Positions 45,095 through 56,674 of a stretch of DNA of 64,000 nt are shown here, one piece after another. Where the stretch lies: contig NC_073696.1 in assembly GCF_029784165.1 (NCBI RefSeq), positions 260,692,494 to 260,756,493 of the forward strand, given 5' to 3'. How positions within the stretch are numbered: the first letter of the stretch is position 1; each line of letters starts with the position of its first letter. Origin of the DNA: Wyeomyia smithii. Lineage: Eukaryota > Arthropoda > Insecta > Diptera > Culicidae. The notes under the pieces were generated by a model. It did not search any database. It was not told the DNA's origin and saw nothing but the letters and a program-made list of their open reading frames with translations. The position numbers and the translations under genes are program-made.

Positions 45095-45506
45095 GTTCTA
45101 CAGTGTGCGTGGGAACAGTGGAAACGGAGCGTCCGTGCGTGGTAGCCGTTGTGGTAGCATACCAGCGGTGCTCGCCTGACTGGTCGAAATAAAAATATTA
45201 AATATGATGTAACAGAGTGATATACGATTTAATGTTCAAAAGGACGCCAACTGCAAACGCCATCTACAATGAGAATGGCTCAGAAATATGTGTAATTGTG
45301 TATGTATGCGCTGAAGACTCAGGACCGAATCCCATGCGGAGCAGGAGAAAACAAAAATCCAAAAACAAAATAAAAACATTTTTTTCCTAGAAACTTCATT
45401 TGTGCGGAAAAATAATAGCCATTTCACTGGTTTTTGTCATATAAAGTGCCAAAAATGGTGATTTTTTGATATTTTTTGATATTTTTGTATGGGAGACCCC
45501 CTAGGG

Positions 45507-46019
45507 GGGTCCCAGGGGGGTGACACTAGCATGGGTGGGTCGGCCCTCCAAAGTTAGTGGGGGTCGGTCATACATTTGGACTCGATTGGGGCACTCTAAA
45601 TGGGTCAAAACAGGATTTTTTGAAATTTGACCTTTTGGGTACCTATACGTTAGTACAAGGGACATCAGAATTCATTTTAGAGGTATGGTTTTTTGAGCAA
45701 AGTATCTTATTTTGATCCCTAGAATCCGAAAATCATATGTGCCTGAGCGATTTTTTGATCCCCTACAAATCGAACCGCCCTATTATACATTCCTATGAGT
45801 TTTATGAACTTTTGCATGTATTCCAGGCTTGGAAATAAATGATGGGACTCGTTAGCCTTTAGTTTTCCTTTATATACAAAAAATAAAAGCATAACAGTCT
45901 CCACGCATTCTAAGATGGCCAAGGCATTTATTATTATTCCCCATCTTGTCCGTCATGTGAACAGTAATCCAACATTTTTGGATCATACGAATTGCATATA
46001 ACGAACTGGTTTCAACGGA
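45507..46019. other. No gene recognised
   Basis: G-rich stretch (CCCAGGGGGGTGACAC, GTGGGTCGG) beside the long-TIR element, then AT-rich DNA. Confidence 0.4.
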
Positions 46020-46229
46020 TTGCAACATGAACCGATGCATGTTATTTACCAGCACCTCCAGCTGAGAGACGAAAGCTTGTTCGACATAGAGTCTACAATG
46101 AAATTCTTAAAGAGTTCACGAAGAATTGATGCAGATCGTAAGGTTACACTTCTGGAAACTTTAACTCCACTCATCCCAGAGGCTAAGAAGGATTTCTGGA
46201 AACGGTTTCCAGAAAAAACTTCACCTTAA
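46020..46229 (+). CDS. Unrecognised ORF, probable C-terminal gene fragment
   Basis: A 69-codon frame reading QHEPMHVIYQHLQLRDESLF, STMKFLKSSRRIDADRKVTL, TPLIPEAKKDFWKRFPEKTS. The regular mix of charged and hydrophobic residues looks protein-like. It has no proper start (opens at TTG) and is followed by AT-rich DNA with ATTAAA near 46300. I infer the 3' end of an old transposon-encoded or retrocopied gene; the family is unknown. Confidence 0.3.
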   Translation: MQHEPMHVIYQHLQLRDESLFDIESTMKFLKSSRRIDADRKVTLLETLTPLIPEAKKDFWKRFPEKTSP

Positions 46230-46815
46230 CTTTCGATTTTTGTGTATTTTCTAGTGTATTTTCAATTTAACCATGTAAACATGAAGTATGTTTTAATTTA
46301 TTAAAGTCAATGATTTTTTATGTGAACACTTTTCTTTTAACTGATAACAAATGTGAAATGTTGTTTTGAAAAAGATAATTGATAATATACTTATGATGGG
46401 ACTCGTATGCCTTTATTTTCAATATGGGACAGGCAAGGTTCGGTATTTTTCCAGTATTTTTCAGAACAAACCTCCAAATTTCATCAAGGTATACGAAAAT
46501 TTGAACAAAATCAGACACATTGACAGCATAAACTTAAATTTGTCTAAAAGTCATATAGGACTCTTATGCTTTTATGGGCAGTGCAGTTGATCAGTTACTG
46601 GATGAGTGAAAAACAATTTTCACTAGCTCGAATCTCGCCTTCGTTCACAAATGCATTTCATATAAGCACTGACCATTTACATTGCATGTAAATGTAAAAT
46701 TGATTGTTGAAATGCCACGTCGTGATTGATTTTTTGTTACGCTTTTGGGACATTTTAAACAACCATTCCATTTGAAATACAGCTTCGAAAAAGTATGAAT
46801 ATCCTTCGTTGGATG
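46230..46815. other. No gene; GGACTCnTATGC motif repeats
   Basis: GGACTCGTTAGCCTTTA (45844), GGACTCGTATGCCTTTA (46397) and GGACTCTTATGCTTTTA (46559) are three loose direct repeats spanning the preceding frame. Otherwise AT-rich. Confidence 0.4.
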
Positions 46816-47000
46816 AAATTGAATTAACTATTCTTATACATTTTTCAAGTATTGAAAAAGATTGTTTCTAAACTGCGTGATAAAGTTGTGTGCTGGGCCG
46901 CGGCCGATACCTTCGCTGCAGCAAATTTGTTTACTACAGGTAGCCTGTCGACAGCTCATCACTTTTATCACAACTATCTCCAGCTCCAGTGTTGGCGCCA
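46816..47000 (+). repeat. GC-rich direct repeat, copy A
   Basis: It contains GTGTGCTGGGCCGCGGCCGA, CTTCGCTGCAGCAAATTTG and TAGCCTGTCGACAGCTCATC. It is repeated at 47965-48060 (partial) and 48117-48232. The surrounding 47000-47960 shows no supported gene. Confidence 0.75.
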
Positions 47001-47964
47001 TGAATCAATCAAAGGATTAGAGAGCTCCTTGTCAAATCCAAACAGAAATGCTGCGACGCACACAGGTCTAGCTCAAAATGCGAAATGACTGATCGCGCGG
47101 ACGATTCTTTTCCTTTTATACTCGCATACTGGCAACTAATAAGCTCCGCCCTGTTTGATTTTTCTTTCATTTCCTAAGCTGCATATGTTCCCGCAATCAC
47201 ACGCAATGAGCAATTTTCTCAAGCCATCTGCGGCAGGACAAATGAATTCAATTTGAGTTTTAATTTATGACGGCTAGCCACTGCCCGGGTTGATATTTGT
47301 TGACACTCTTGAGTGAAAGTGAAAAAAAGCATCCATAAACGTTTTTTTTTTACAATCCTTTCAGAGTTCTCCCTTCCCGCTTTTTGCATGGAAGTGAACT
47401 GTCAAAACACCTCATTATATTTCATGCGATGAAAGCAAGATAATAGAATCAGTTTATCAGTTGACGAAGATTGTCAAGGCATCGGTCAGTGTCAGTGAAA
47501 AAGTGTTTCGATGAGGTTCATTCTGGTTGAGAGGACTGTTTGTTTTACTTTTTCGCTTTGAAAAGAAGATCATTTGGTTGGATTTGTCGTCAAATTTTAT
47601 TCCGTAACCGTGAACGATGTGCGCGATCTATTTCCTCTGAGTATAACAGCACGTTACTAGGACGAAAATCTAGTGTATCTGAAAGAGTGCTGCGATCATT
47701 GGAAGTGAAAATTGAAAATGATCGGCTATAATTTTCGAAGAATTTTGCTGGGGAAAATGACCTTTATCAGCACTGGCCACTGCTCGTCAAAACCTCCAGA
47801 AACGATTTTAAAACACTAATAAAACCATGGAATTCGATTTCGGTCTAACATTACAACAGTAATGCTACCCGTTAAAACAAGCTAGCGCACCGTTTGTGAA
47901 GTAAATCGAATCTGTTATTATTGTTCACTCACTAGGCTTGAAAAATTACTCAACAAAGAATTGA

Positions 47965-48083
47965 ATTAACTATTTATATACATTAATGAAATCTTGAAAA
48001 GACTGTTTTCAAACTACGTGATGAAATTGTGTGCTAGGCCGCGGCAGATGTGTTTCCGCATCGAAAAATATCACACGCAATGA

Positions 48084-48118
<35 letters not shown>

Positions 48119-48232
48119 AAAGACTGAGCTGCGAGATAAAGTTGTGTGCTGGGCCGCGGCCGATACCTTCGCTGCAGCAAATTTGTTTACTACAGGTAGC
48201 CTGTCGACAGCTCATCACTCTTATCACTACTA
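47965..48232 (+). repeat. GC-rich direct repeats, copies B and C, with (AAAT)n between
   Basis: Copy B (47965-48060) matches the 5' part of copy A up to the GGCCGCGG core and then diverges. Copy C (48117-48232) matches from the CTGNG(C/T)GATAAAGTTG phrase through TAGCCTGTCGACAGCTCATC. They are separated by an (AAAT)n microsatellite at 48081-48120. Confidence 0.75.
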
Positions 48233-48239
48233 GGGACGT

Positions 48240-49520
48240 TGCAATACCTCCAATACTAATTTGGAATCGATTCTTTTCCTTCCGATACTCGATCTTTGGT
48301 ATCGATGTTTGACGAGCGATCCTTCGCTAATATCGATACACTACTCTCAGTATCGAAAAAAAAAACGAAACAACGTTGCTGCAAAAATTGCTGTTTCTCT
48401 CGTGATCTCTACACTGCCTGTAGAAATGCATTTTGACATAGAATAACGTCCTATTTTAGCTGGATCGCATCCCAAAAATTTAGTATGGAGTGTAACGGTA
48501 AATTTCTCAAAAATTTATTAAATTGGCCGGATTTCGGTTATGGTTATGAGATCATTTCTTGAAACATTTTTTATAGTAAAGTAGTTAAAGTGAGTTGAGT
48601 GTAACTTCGTCTGTGCAGTCTCGAAGAAGTAGAGCAACTTATTTTTATTATCCGACATTTCATCACTAATCAGTGACATCTTCAGGGGAAACTGTGAGAA
48701 TTTATCACGGGTAGCGGCTTGGAGAATATGAAATTTGTTAACAAAATCTGTGACTCACTTATATCTAGTTCGTTCCTTGTCAAGATATAGTAAATTTCGG
48801 TGCCCCTAGCCACAGGAATGCATTAGAGCTACAGCCTTTCATATTTTTCCCGTTTATGCTCTAGGGCAAAACCAAGACAAGATTACTAATTATTTGGTAG
48901 AAAAGAAAGTTGGCAAAGAATCATAATTAAAATTTCCCTTTCCATATCCTCAAATGATTAACCCCAATCGAATATATTCCTAAACTTATTGCAAAAAGTA
49001 CATTGCGGAAATAAATCGATAAGCACCAAAATTTCAACTTATCACAGGAAAATAGTATGAGGGTGGTATCCAAGACACGACCGCATAGTTGACGTAGGAC
49101 TACAATAATTTTATATTTTTATTTTGAAGCTATGTTTGATTTGAGCTCGTTTTACTTTTGTAGTTTGCTTGATTTATTTTAACCAATTTAAGCTCAACAT
49201 CTTCCAAAAGGAAGGTATTTTGGTTCGGGAGGTAATATCAAGTATCTAGGTCGCCAGCCCAAATTCATCAAGCGACACGTCAAACGACTTGGAACTAAAA
49301 CTAGTTCATTGGTGGCCATTTCTACTGTTAAGGTCGTCTTTGACTATTTTAAAAGTCAAAAAAGTCATGAAAAAAGAACCGTTCATTATTGGCATGGTTT
49401 GATTTTGGCAACAGAAAAAAATCTGGCGTGTTGCCAAAATCGAACGGGATCTGTATCTTGATTATTTTTTTTCAGTACTATATCTTAGAAGAAAAAGACT
49501 CTCTGTAACATTCACAAAGG
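48240..49520. other. No gene recognised
   Basis: The beginning has repeated TATCGAT words (48290-48360). The remainder is AT-rich without a supported frame. Confidence 0.4.
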
Positions 49521-49852
49521 TCCACCAGAAACCAAATTTAGGGGGAAATTCGGGTCTAGAGCTCTATAGCAATGTTTTAGAGAAAAACTTTTTTTTTACC
49601 AAGTTACTTAAAATTATTGGAGCTAAAAAATTGTAGAACAAGGTTTTCTATTTACAAAAATAAAAAAGTTAGATACTTGATAGCATCGAAAATTTTGATC
49701 ACCCTAATTTTCGATACTTTTCCAATAAGCACTTTATCATATGTAACAACTTTGTAGAAGAAAATAATATAAAAAAATAGAAGAAGAAGTCTCTAAAATA
49801 TTGCTATAGAGCTCTAGACCCAAATTTCTCCCAAAATTTGGTTTCTGGACCA
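49521..49852. mobile_element. Inverted-repeat MITE, ~330 bp (65-bp arms)
   Basis: Arms 49521-49587 and 49793-49852 share, as inverse copies, CCAGAAACCAAATTT and GGGTCTAGAGCTCTATAGCA. The spacer is AT-rich. No target duplication or coding sequence is apparent. Confidence 0.8.
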
Positions 49853-50218
49853 TTGATGAACACCTTTCATTCTAATACAGCGAAGTTTCTTCAATACACG
49901 AAAAAGGCAACCTTCTATAAAATATTCAATTGAGTACGATTTAGTAGAAATTAAACTTCATTTTGTATCTATTGGTCTTGTTAAAGTTGGCTCACTCACC
50001 GATCACAAAGCGGCAAAGATGTCACAAGCTCGTGGAAATAATATCGATAACGAATTACAGTTTTATAGACCGTTCCGATAATTATAAATACACTTACGAT
50101 CAACCGTCACTTCAAATAACGTGCAGTATTCAACCAAACGTTGGCTGCGTCCTGTTGTTTACATCCAAAAGAAACAGATGCTGTCATTTTTTCTAACATT
50201 TAGTGCGAAATTTTGAAA

Positions 50219-51280
50219 ATGCGTGGCTTTTCTCCCGAGCAAAGAAAGCGAATTGTGCACAAATGGGGCACCGTGAGTGGTCTTTCTATAAGAAAATTAG
50301 CCAGAGAAGAAGGTATAAGTGTCGGGGCAGTTTAAACCGCATTGCGGAAGTATTGTGAAGAGTGCACATTTACTGATGCCCCAAGACGCGGTAGAAAACC
50401 CGGGCCTGTTGATCCCACAATGGACAAAAAGGTTAAGGAATACTACAAGCGGCATCCTTCAGTATCAGTACGAGATGTGGCGAGAAAGCTTGGAACCTCG
50501 GCGAGTAACGTTATGCGTGCCAAAGGAAGAATGGGTCTGCAGACCCGTCGGAAGCAGAAGCAGCCAAAACGAAATCCAAAACAAGCTGAATCTGTGAAAC
50601 CGAGAGCTCGGAAGCTTTATAACAAACTTCTGACCAGAAAAATGGGGTGTGTTATCATGGATGACGAAACCTACATAAAACTGGACTATAAGACTCTGCC
50701 AGGACCGCAATTTTATACATCACCGAAGGGAGAGGATGTCCCTGGACCAGTGAAAGCCATTTACACCGGAAAATTCGGCAAGAAGGTAATGGTAATGGCG
50801 AATCGCGTCGTGGCGGTGATGATGGACGACGAGACCCATCTCATGCTTGATGGCAACGACTGGCAGGGCACTTCGTATTTTACTTACTTCATGAGAGAAG
50901 TGAGCACCGAGGTAAAGGTCTTCTTTCGCTCCGGACTGCGGCCGTGAGTGGGGAAATTTATAGTCCGAGGTGCCTGCCGGAAGTTGCGTCGTTTCTTAAG
51001 AAATACCAAAAGGCCGAAGACGCGGTATTTTGACCTGGCCTGGCGTCGACCCACTACTCGAAGTGATCGTTGGATCGTTCTGGCTAAGCCTGAAGCGTAA
51101 GATCTACTCCAACAATTTTGTCGCAAAACTGAGGAGGAATTGATAAATAAAACGACGAAAGAATTAAAAAACATGCCTACACGCATGTTTTCGTCCGCCA
51201 CGGCGAATGTTCCGGTTAACTGCCGGAAGGCCGCATGCAAGAACATAACATATTTTTGCGAGGAAGCTAACATGATTACC
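50219..51280 (+). pseudogene. Tc1/mariner-superfamily transposase pseudogene (mosaic)
   Basis: The ATG at 50219 opens MRGFSPEQRKRIVHKWG, a paired-type helix-turn-helix, broken by TAA at 50333. It continues ALRKYCEECTFTDAPRRGRK, the second HTH (VRDVARKLGTSASNVMRA) and a basic linker. The first catalytic Asp block appears twice: MDDETYIKLDYKTLPGPQFY and, ~60 residues on, MDDETHLMLDGNDWQGTSYF. Then in other frames come SPRCLPEVASFLKKYQKAED, LASTHYSK (second Asp region degraded), FWLSLKRKIYSNNFVAK and TEEELINKTTKELKNMPTRM. At least three frame changes and stops make it dead. Terminal repeats were not found. Confidence 0.78.
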
Positions 51281-51377
51281 TTCCATGGGAAAATTATCAT
51301 ACTCAATTATCTGTCTTAGTTATTTTTCATCACCGTCCAGAAGAAGTCCATTTTTTTTAACGCATACGTTATTTGGG

Positions 51378-52110
51378 TTAGTTCCAGGTGTGCTTACGAA
51401 TATTACGGCGTACAAAATCTGTGGGCGCATTTGTTTCTCCCAGAATTATCTTGATGTCATGTCCTGGGTACTCAGTGTACGTCTTCTCGATGTGATCCTT
51501 CTCGTCATCGGGTTTATCATTAGTTGGTGCGTACATACTGAATAGGCTGCAACTGAAGAATCTGCCACTATATCTCAACACCCGGTCACTGAATGACCTC
51601 CATTTAATATCACGCTTCATCTGTTTTCCAATTAGCATGAAACCCACTCCACTTACTGCTTTCTAGCCGCCTCTGTAGTAGATGTGGTACCTGAAGGAAG
51701 AGTCCGCAACAGGATATATTGTCCCGAATTCACGTTTTCCCGATTTTGGCCACCGGATAGCACCTCCTGGATAACTGCGACCTCCACATTCACCTTCCTC
51801 AGCTTTCTAGCCAGGATACCTGCGCGTGCCGGTTTCAGTCCTTTTTTTTTAAGTACCGAGTTTAATTGTTTCCCCTTTTTCGATCGCCTAGGTCCATGCC
51901 TTTTGTTCCGTTCCATATTATTATTTGGATAGTTCGTAGTAATTCAAATTCGGTATGCTTCTTTACTAGGGCTGCAATATCTGGCCTCGCGACGGGGCTA
52001 CCGTCTTTGATATAGCTGGCGAGGCAGCATTCGACCAAAGTTTCCACCGGGGGATGGCTACTCGATCTTGACTAAAGGTTACTCGTATCCCGGCGGGCGG
52101 CTCGTGGCGG
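51378..52110 (-). pseudogene. RTE-clade LINE endonuclease fragment
   Basis: Read on the minus strand, a 5' part at ~52050-51870 leads to ARKLRKVNVEVAVIQEVLSG (AP-endonuclease motif with QE) and then, after a gap and frame change, GFMLIGKQMKRDIKW, YSGRFFSCSLFSMYAPTN, KPDDEKD and IKIILGETNAPTDFV, which corresponds to the GDFNA/GDMNA catalytic box with Asp replaced by Glu. This order is that of RTE endonucleases. RT is absent. The element is truncated and dead. It abuts the transposase pseudogene. Confidence 0.75.
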
Positions 52111-52621
52111 TTAGGATAATCATAAGAATTGTCAAAACTGGCAGAAATCTCAAAATTTTCAAATTGTCCCAACTACTTGTCAAAATTTGTCAAAATGGTG
52201 GAAAATTTTCAAACTCCAGATTCTAAGCCAGCTCGATCAGATGTTGGCAAGACGTTCTCAGAATTCAATGAAATTGGTTGTGTAGGCCTAATAAACAAAG
52301 AAAATTTAGAACTTTCATTTTTCAAAAAGTTTTTTATAGAGTAACATTTGTATCAGGCTGAAGTTTTTGAAACATTTTTCATATATCAATTTATCTGAAG
52401 CATATCAAGATATAGAGCAAAGTTGACAAGGGATGACTTTTAGACAATTATCAAAATTTTCATTTGCAAAACATTTGACATAGAACTCCATCTTTCAGGA
52501 AGTTCTACTTTATAAAGAAGTGAAACGGAAATTTCAATATTTTCAAATTTCCAATTCTTATAGGACGGTTAGTTGTCAACCGATTTTCTCCGCTCTTGCA
52601 GCAATCGATTTGATAATGAGC
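52111..52621. repeat. Dispersed repeat, left half (target of the hAT element)
   Basis: Contains CAGGAAGTTCTACTT and TTTTCTCCGCTCTTGCAGC, related to 14680-14800. The sequence continues at 53795 after the hAT element (TTTGAGCTTCTGCTC…GGTGCGACCGACGG). Confidence 0.5.
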
Positions 52622-53794
52622 CAGGGCTGCCAAGTATACAGATTTTTCTGTATTATACAGATATTTTGACCATGATATAGAAATGATACAGAATACAGAA
52701 TTCTTACAGAATTTCTATTTTTAATACAGATTTGTACAGAAATTCAGGGACGTTTCGGTTTGAAACTGTGATGTTTCACAAAATGTTCGTACTGAAAAGC
52801 TCTAGCTCTGCCTCACAAACATTTTATCGAACATCAGATTTCAGTTTTTTGAATATGTTCCCTACATAGCCGCCAAACTGGCCGACTCGCATAAGACAAT
52901 CCACGGGTGACGTTTCACTATATGTACGTTTGTTATTGTTGTTGTTGAATGTCGGAGAAAAAAAAACCTAAAGTAATATTTCATTAAGCCGTATGAATAG
53001 AAGCGTTTGCTTTACTCATCCCGTGCAAATCTTATGGGGGAAGCAGAGTAAACTCTTTTATTCATACGGCCTATTGTTGTTTAAAGGATTGCCACTTGCA
53101 ATACTACGGCAACCGATAGAACATTTGTTTTTCACGCATTTCGATCCGGATTGAGTCCAAGTTGTGATCTTTCGGACGTACATGAGGCTGTCAAAAGTTG
53201 AAAAAACAAACTGAATTCAGCTGATCGCAACTGTCTCGTGGATTGCCTCATTCACAGTATGTAGTGTGTGCATTGCGGATAATTTTGTGTGAGAGAAAAA
53301 GAGAGCAATATTTTTGCTTTGTTTTATCGGTTTTCACAAGCAGTCTTACTGTTCCGATAAGAATTTGCATAGGTGCGACTAGGCTTTAAATTCTATTTTT
53401 TTGTTCAACGTGGAATATTTGCGGCTGATTGTATTTGCGTTGACGACAACCAACGCTCTTCTTTTGCCTTTTTATTATTTATGTTCGACTTCTGCTAGGC
53501 GTTCAGCATTTAACTAAGAGGGAAATTGCTTTTCTTTGATTTCTTCTGAGCAACCGACATTTGGCTAAGCGGGAAAACTTTGCAACAAAAATACTTAATT
53601 CGATTCATAGGAAAAACACGGTTATAGACCTGAGTTTCGTTCCAGGAATTTAGCCAGCCTTTTTGAGGTTTCAGGCGAGGTTTAAGATCGGATTCCAAGC
53701 CCAATACTTGTAGGCACACGAACAAAATACAGAAAAATACAGATTTTTTTACAGGTGCATACAGATTTTTCAAAATACAATCTGGCAGCTCTGG
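52622..53794. mobile_element. hAT-like element, 1.17 kb (CAGGGCTGCCA ends)
   Basis: CAGGGCTGCCAAGTATACAG at the left; TGGCAGCTCTG at the right. Flanking 8-mers TAATGAGC and GTTTGAGC match in five positions. Beside both ends TACAGA(T/A)TTTT motifs are repeated (several at the left, four at the right), a subterminal array typical of hAT transposase binding. No intact transposase frame is present. Confidence 0.72.
52987..53071. mobile_element. Small nested MITE, ~85 bp (GCCGTATGAATA ends)
   Basis: GCCGTATGAATAG at the left and TATTCATACGGC at the right are inverted repeats; the inner AGCGTTTGCTTTACTC has a loosely inverse GAGTAAACTC on the other side. It lies inside the hAT-like element. Confidence 0.6.
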
Positions 53795-56473
53795 TTTGAG
53801 CTTCTGCTCAAGCAAATTATTTTACTGTCGGATGGTGCGACCGACGGGCATAATTTAGTAGCAACGGGTTGCGGCACTACCTTTGGTGAAGTTCTGCCTA
53901 TTTTAGTAACAACACGAGTGTTCTTGATTCTGGCAGGGATGAGAAAATTGCAGCGCTTCTGCAGAAAGTGAAAAATAGCCAGTGCTTTTTACGACCATCA
54001 CAAGGAAATGTTTCGCTTTCATGCAATATTCATTCTCTCTTTCACCGATTTTTCAGTAGTCGTAAAAAAATGAAGCCACGTCACACGTCAGGCGCAGTGG
54101 AAGCGTCTTCGTTTGATATTCGATGTTTCAAATTTTCTGAAAATTTACTTCACTGAGTTTCATTGTATGAACTGTTATGTTGTGAACTCGGTTTTTGTGC
54201 TGTACATTAGCATCACGCGACTAGTGATAGATAAGGAAAATACTACCACAAAAGAATCTTTAGCGTATCATTATGATAACGACTGCAAGTCAGTCACGTT
54301 GATAACGTCATTTTCGCTTTACCAAAGAAACTGTGAGTTTCTTTTGATGGGACTTTCAGAAGGTTTTATTTCGTGACCAGAGTATGACAGCTCATTTCAA
54401 GAATGAAATTCCAGTGTGATTGATAGGGTGCTCCGTACATTGGAAGTGAAACTTTTTTCAGCTCTTATTCTTGTAATCCGTTCCAGCCAGCCGTTTAATT
54501 GTCCCCATATCGTCACACATTCACTAAGGCCGGTAGAGCACAAACGATCTGAAGTAGTGAGTTGGGTTTTCATCTTGCATCGTCGCTGCCTATGGGTGAT
54601 CACCATCGCTGTTACAATTTTATGAATGGACCATCAATATCGCTAGAAAATTCCTTTAATTTTGAAAAGGATTTTTTGAGAACCATTTTGCCGCAGGACT
54701 TGAATTAGAAAAATATGACTGATTTTAACTTTCAACAATTCCCATGAATATTATGCCCCTACCCCACTCGGCAGAGCCCCCAAAGGTTCGTCGCTTCTTC
54801 ATTTGCTTATGGGAACTGCATTGAAATCTCTGGAGACTTCGGTATTTACGAGGAGGCTACGAGCACCAAAGCTCACAGGGATACTTTAAAAATTATAATG
54901 TCTTATTTTTCCAGTTTAGCTCTAGGGCCATTTTTTTTAATTTTCACGACCGCACTGGGCTAAGAATGAAATCTAACGGAGCGAAATTTTTGGCGCTCTC
55001 AAGGGTTATCTAATCGGTTTCGATCTTCTACAAAGTTTTTTGCTATAGCTAAGGCTTTGCGGTCCTCGACAAAGTTGTAGATCAATAAATTTTATAAAAT
55101 TTGCAGAACAAATATCAAGTTTCAGAAATCTGCTGATTTTGGTGACATCTGTTTGAATTTCACGTTTTTTCAGTGATATTGCTCAGATTTTTTTATATTT
55201 ACTCGGTTTAAAGTTAAAAAGCTAACTAGAGCTATGAAACAAAATTTGAATAAAAAACACGGTTTTGTGTATTAGTTATCCAATTTATTACTAAGTTTTA
55301 GCAAACCATAATCGTTTTCGAATTTGAAAATTAAAATTATAAAAAAATCTTCATTCTTTAACATTTTGAAAGATGTGTTTTTTGTATTTTTGTGAATGCA
55401 GTGTGCAGTGTTATCTCTCCAATAAACATAAGTTGAAATTAATCTGAGATGACTGTTCTTTTGAATCACTTTTTTAAATCTTTTTTTCTCAGTGTAAGTT
55501 CTATACCTAAGCTTTCGCTTTCGCTTTAACAAAGAATTTCATTTTAGTTTGCATAATGATTGTAAACAAAAAACTAAAGACACCTTACTAAAAATTTCCA
55601 AAAATATTTTATTTAGAAAGTAGTTTGGTGTGAAAATAATTGTTGCATTGTATCATTGTTAGTTTCGGCGTGTTACACAAATCACGCAACGCAAAAAAAA
55701 TATTTGTGCTAGTTAGTTTTCTAACAATGTTTTTACAGTGCACATCCAGCAACCAGCTGTTGAAAGCATACCAAATACCCGAAGGATTCACATGCATACA
55801 TAGGCATCGATTCGTCTCCCAGCCAGCATATGATTCGCACGAGCATAACTCGAAACTCGATGAAACAATCATGCCGCTCTCCATCGCTGCAGTCGCTCTG
55901 CGTGGTTGCCATATGAAGAAAAATCTCTCTCTACTTATTGCGCTCTTCTCACGGCTACAGAGAGATCGGGAAATCTGCTCGAATCGAGCAAATATTTGCG
56001 AAATTTGTTTTGTTTTGTTTTGGTCATTCCCTTCGTCTGCGTTTTGTGTGTTGCGGTATAACAGACTTCGGGTACCGGTAATTTCAAGTAACGTGCCGCC
56101 TCTAGCACCAAGCGGAGGAAGAGAAAGATCGTAATTTTAGCATTAGCTCAATAGCAATTGCAACGCGATGCGGTGGATCGAAATAAGAAATTTTCCCTCC
56201 CTCTCCACACCACTTTCGCCGCAGGGGCAAGGGTTCCAGCCAGTGTTCCCGCTGGCTGTTCAAGTAGTGTAGCTGGAGTGTGTGAATTCGCTAAAGGAAA
56301 CGTGATGATGATGGTGATGAGAAGTCGTGCCAAGATCTCTATACGGTCTCTGTGCTCCCACATCTTTGATTTGACTGCGGCGAGAATCATTGCAGGTCCT
56401 CCCACATGGGACCATTCATGTGCAGGCACGTAATAACTTCAGTATGAGTAATCTAGAAAGAAACGCTTCTGTT
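53795..56473. other. No gene recognised
   Basis: AT-rich DNA with a partial MITE (GGCGTGTTACACAAATCACG near 55667) and a GC-richer stretch at 56160-56420. A 164-codon frame on + at 55640-56134 opens at TTG, includes the MITE fragment, and has no domain; I do not call it. Confidence 0.4.
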
Positions 56474-56508
56474 CAGTGCGTCTTGAACTGTCCTACAGAT
56501 CAGACGTT
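56474..56508 (+). promoter_or_regulatory. Internal Pol II promoter (Inr + DPE) of the Jockey element
   Basis: TTCAGTG spans the insertion point, with A at 56475 as +1. AGACGT lies at 56502-56507, exactly +28 to +33. This pair is the known architecture of Jockey-type downstream promoters, which lets a new copy carry its own promoter. Confidence 0.7.
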
Positions 56509-56674
56509 TTTTCGGTTGCTTGTGGACTGGTCTTTGACTGCCTATAGCTTCAAAGTTTGTGTTTTGTCAGTGTGTCTTTTAAAGACTACCTGAAAGTTAT
56601 TTCCCATCAGTCTTTTTCAAGACTACCTACTTTTGAATTTAACATTTGTTTTAACTTTTTTCGTACCACCTGAA

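Larger units (their letters stand above)
43711..45506. mobile_element. DNA transposon with ~160-bp terminal inverted repeats
   Basis: Arm 43711-43871 and arm 45345-45506 are near-perfect reverse complements. Both run from CCCTAGGGGGTCTCCCATAC inward to GGATTTTTGTTTTCTC. They flank a broken reading frame on the minus strand and a 417-bp nested element. The target duplication was not resolved. The superfamily is uncertain; Kolobok-like is a guess only. Confidence 0.75.

Noticed and set aside
55640..56134. 164-codon frame on +
   Set aside because: Opens at TTG, begins in a MITE fragment, no domain.
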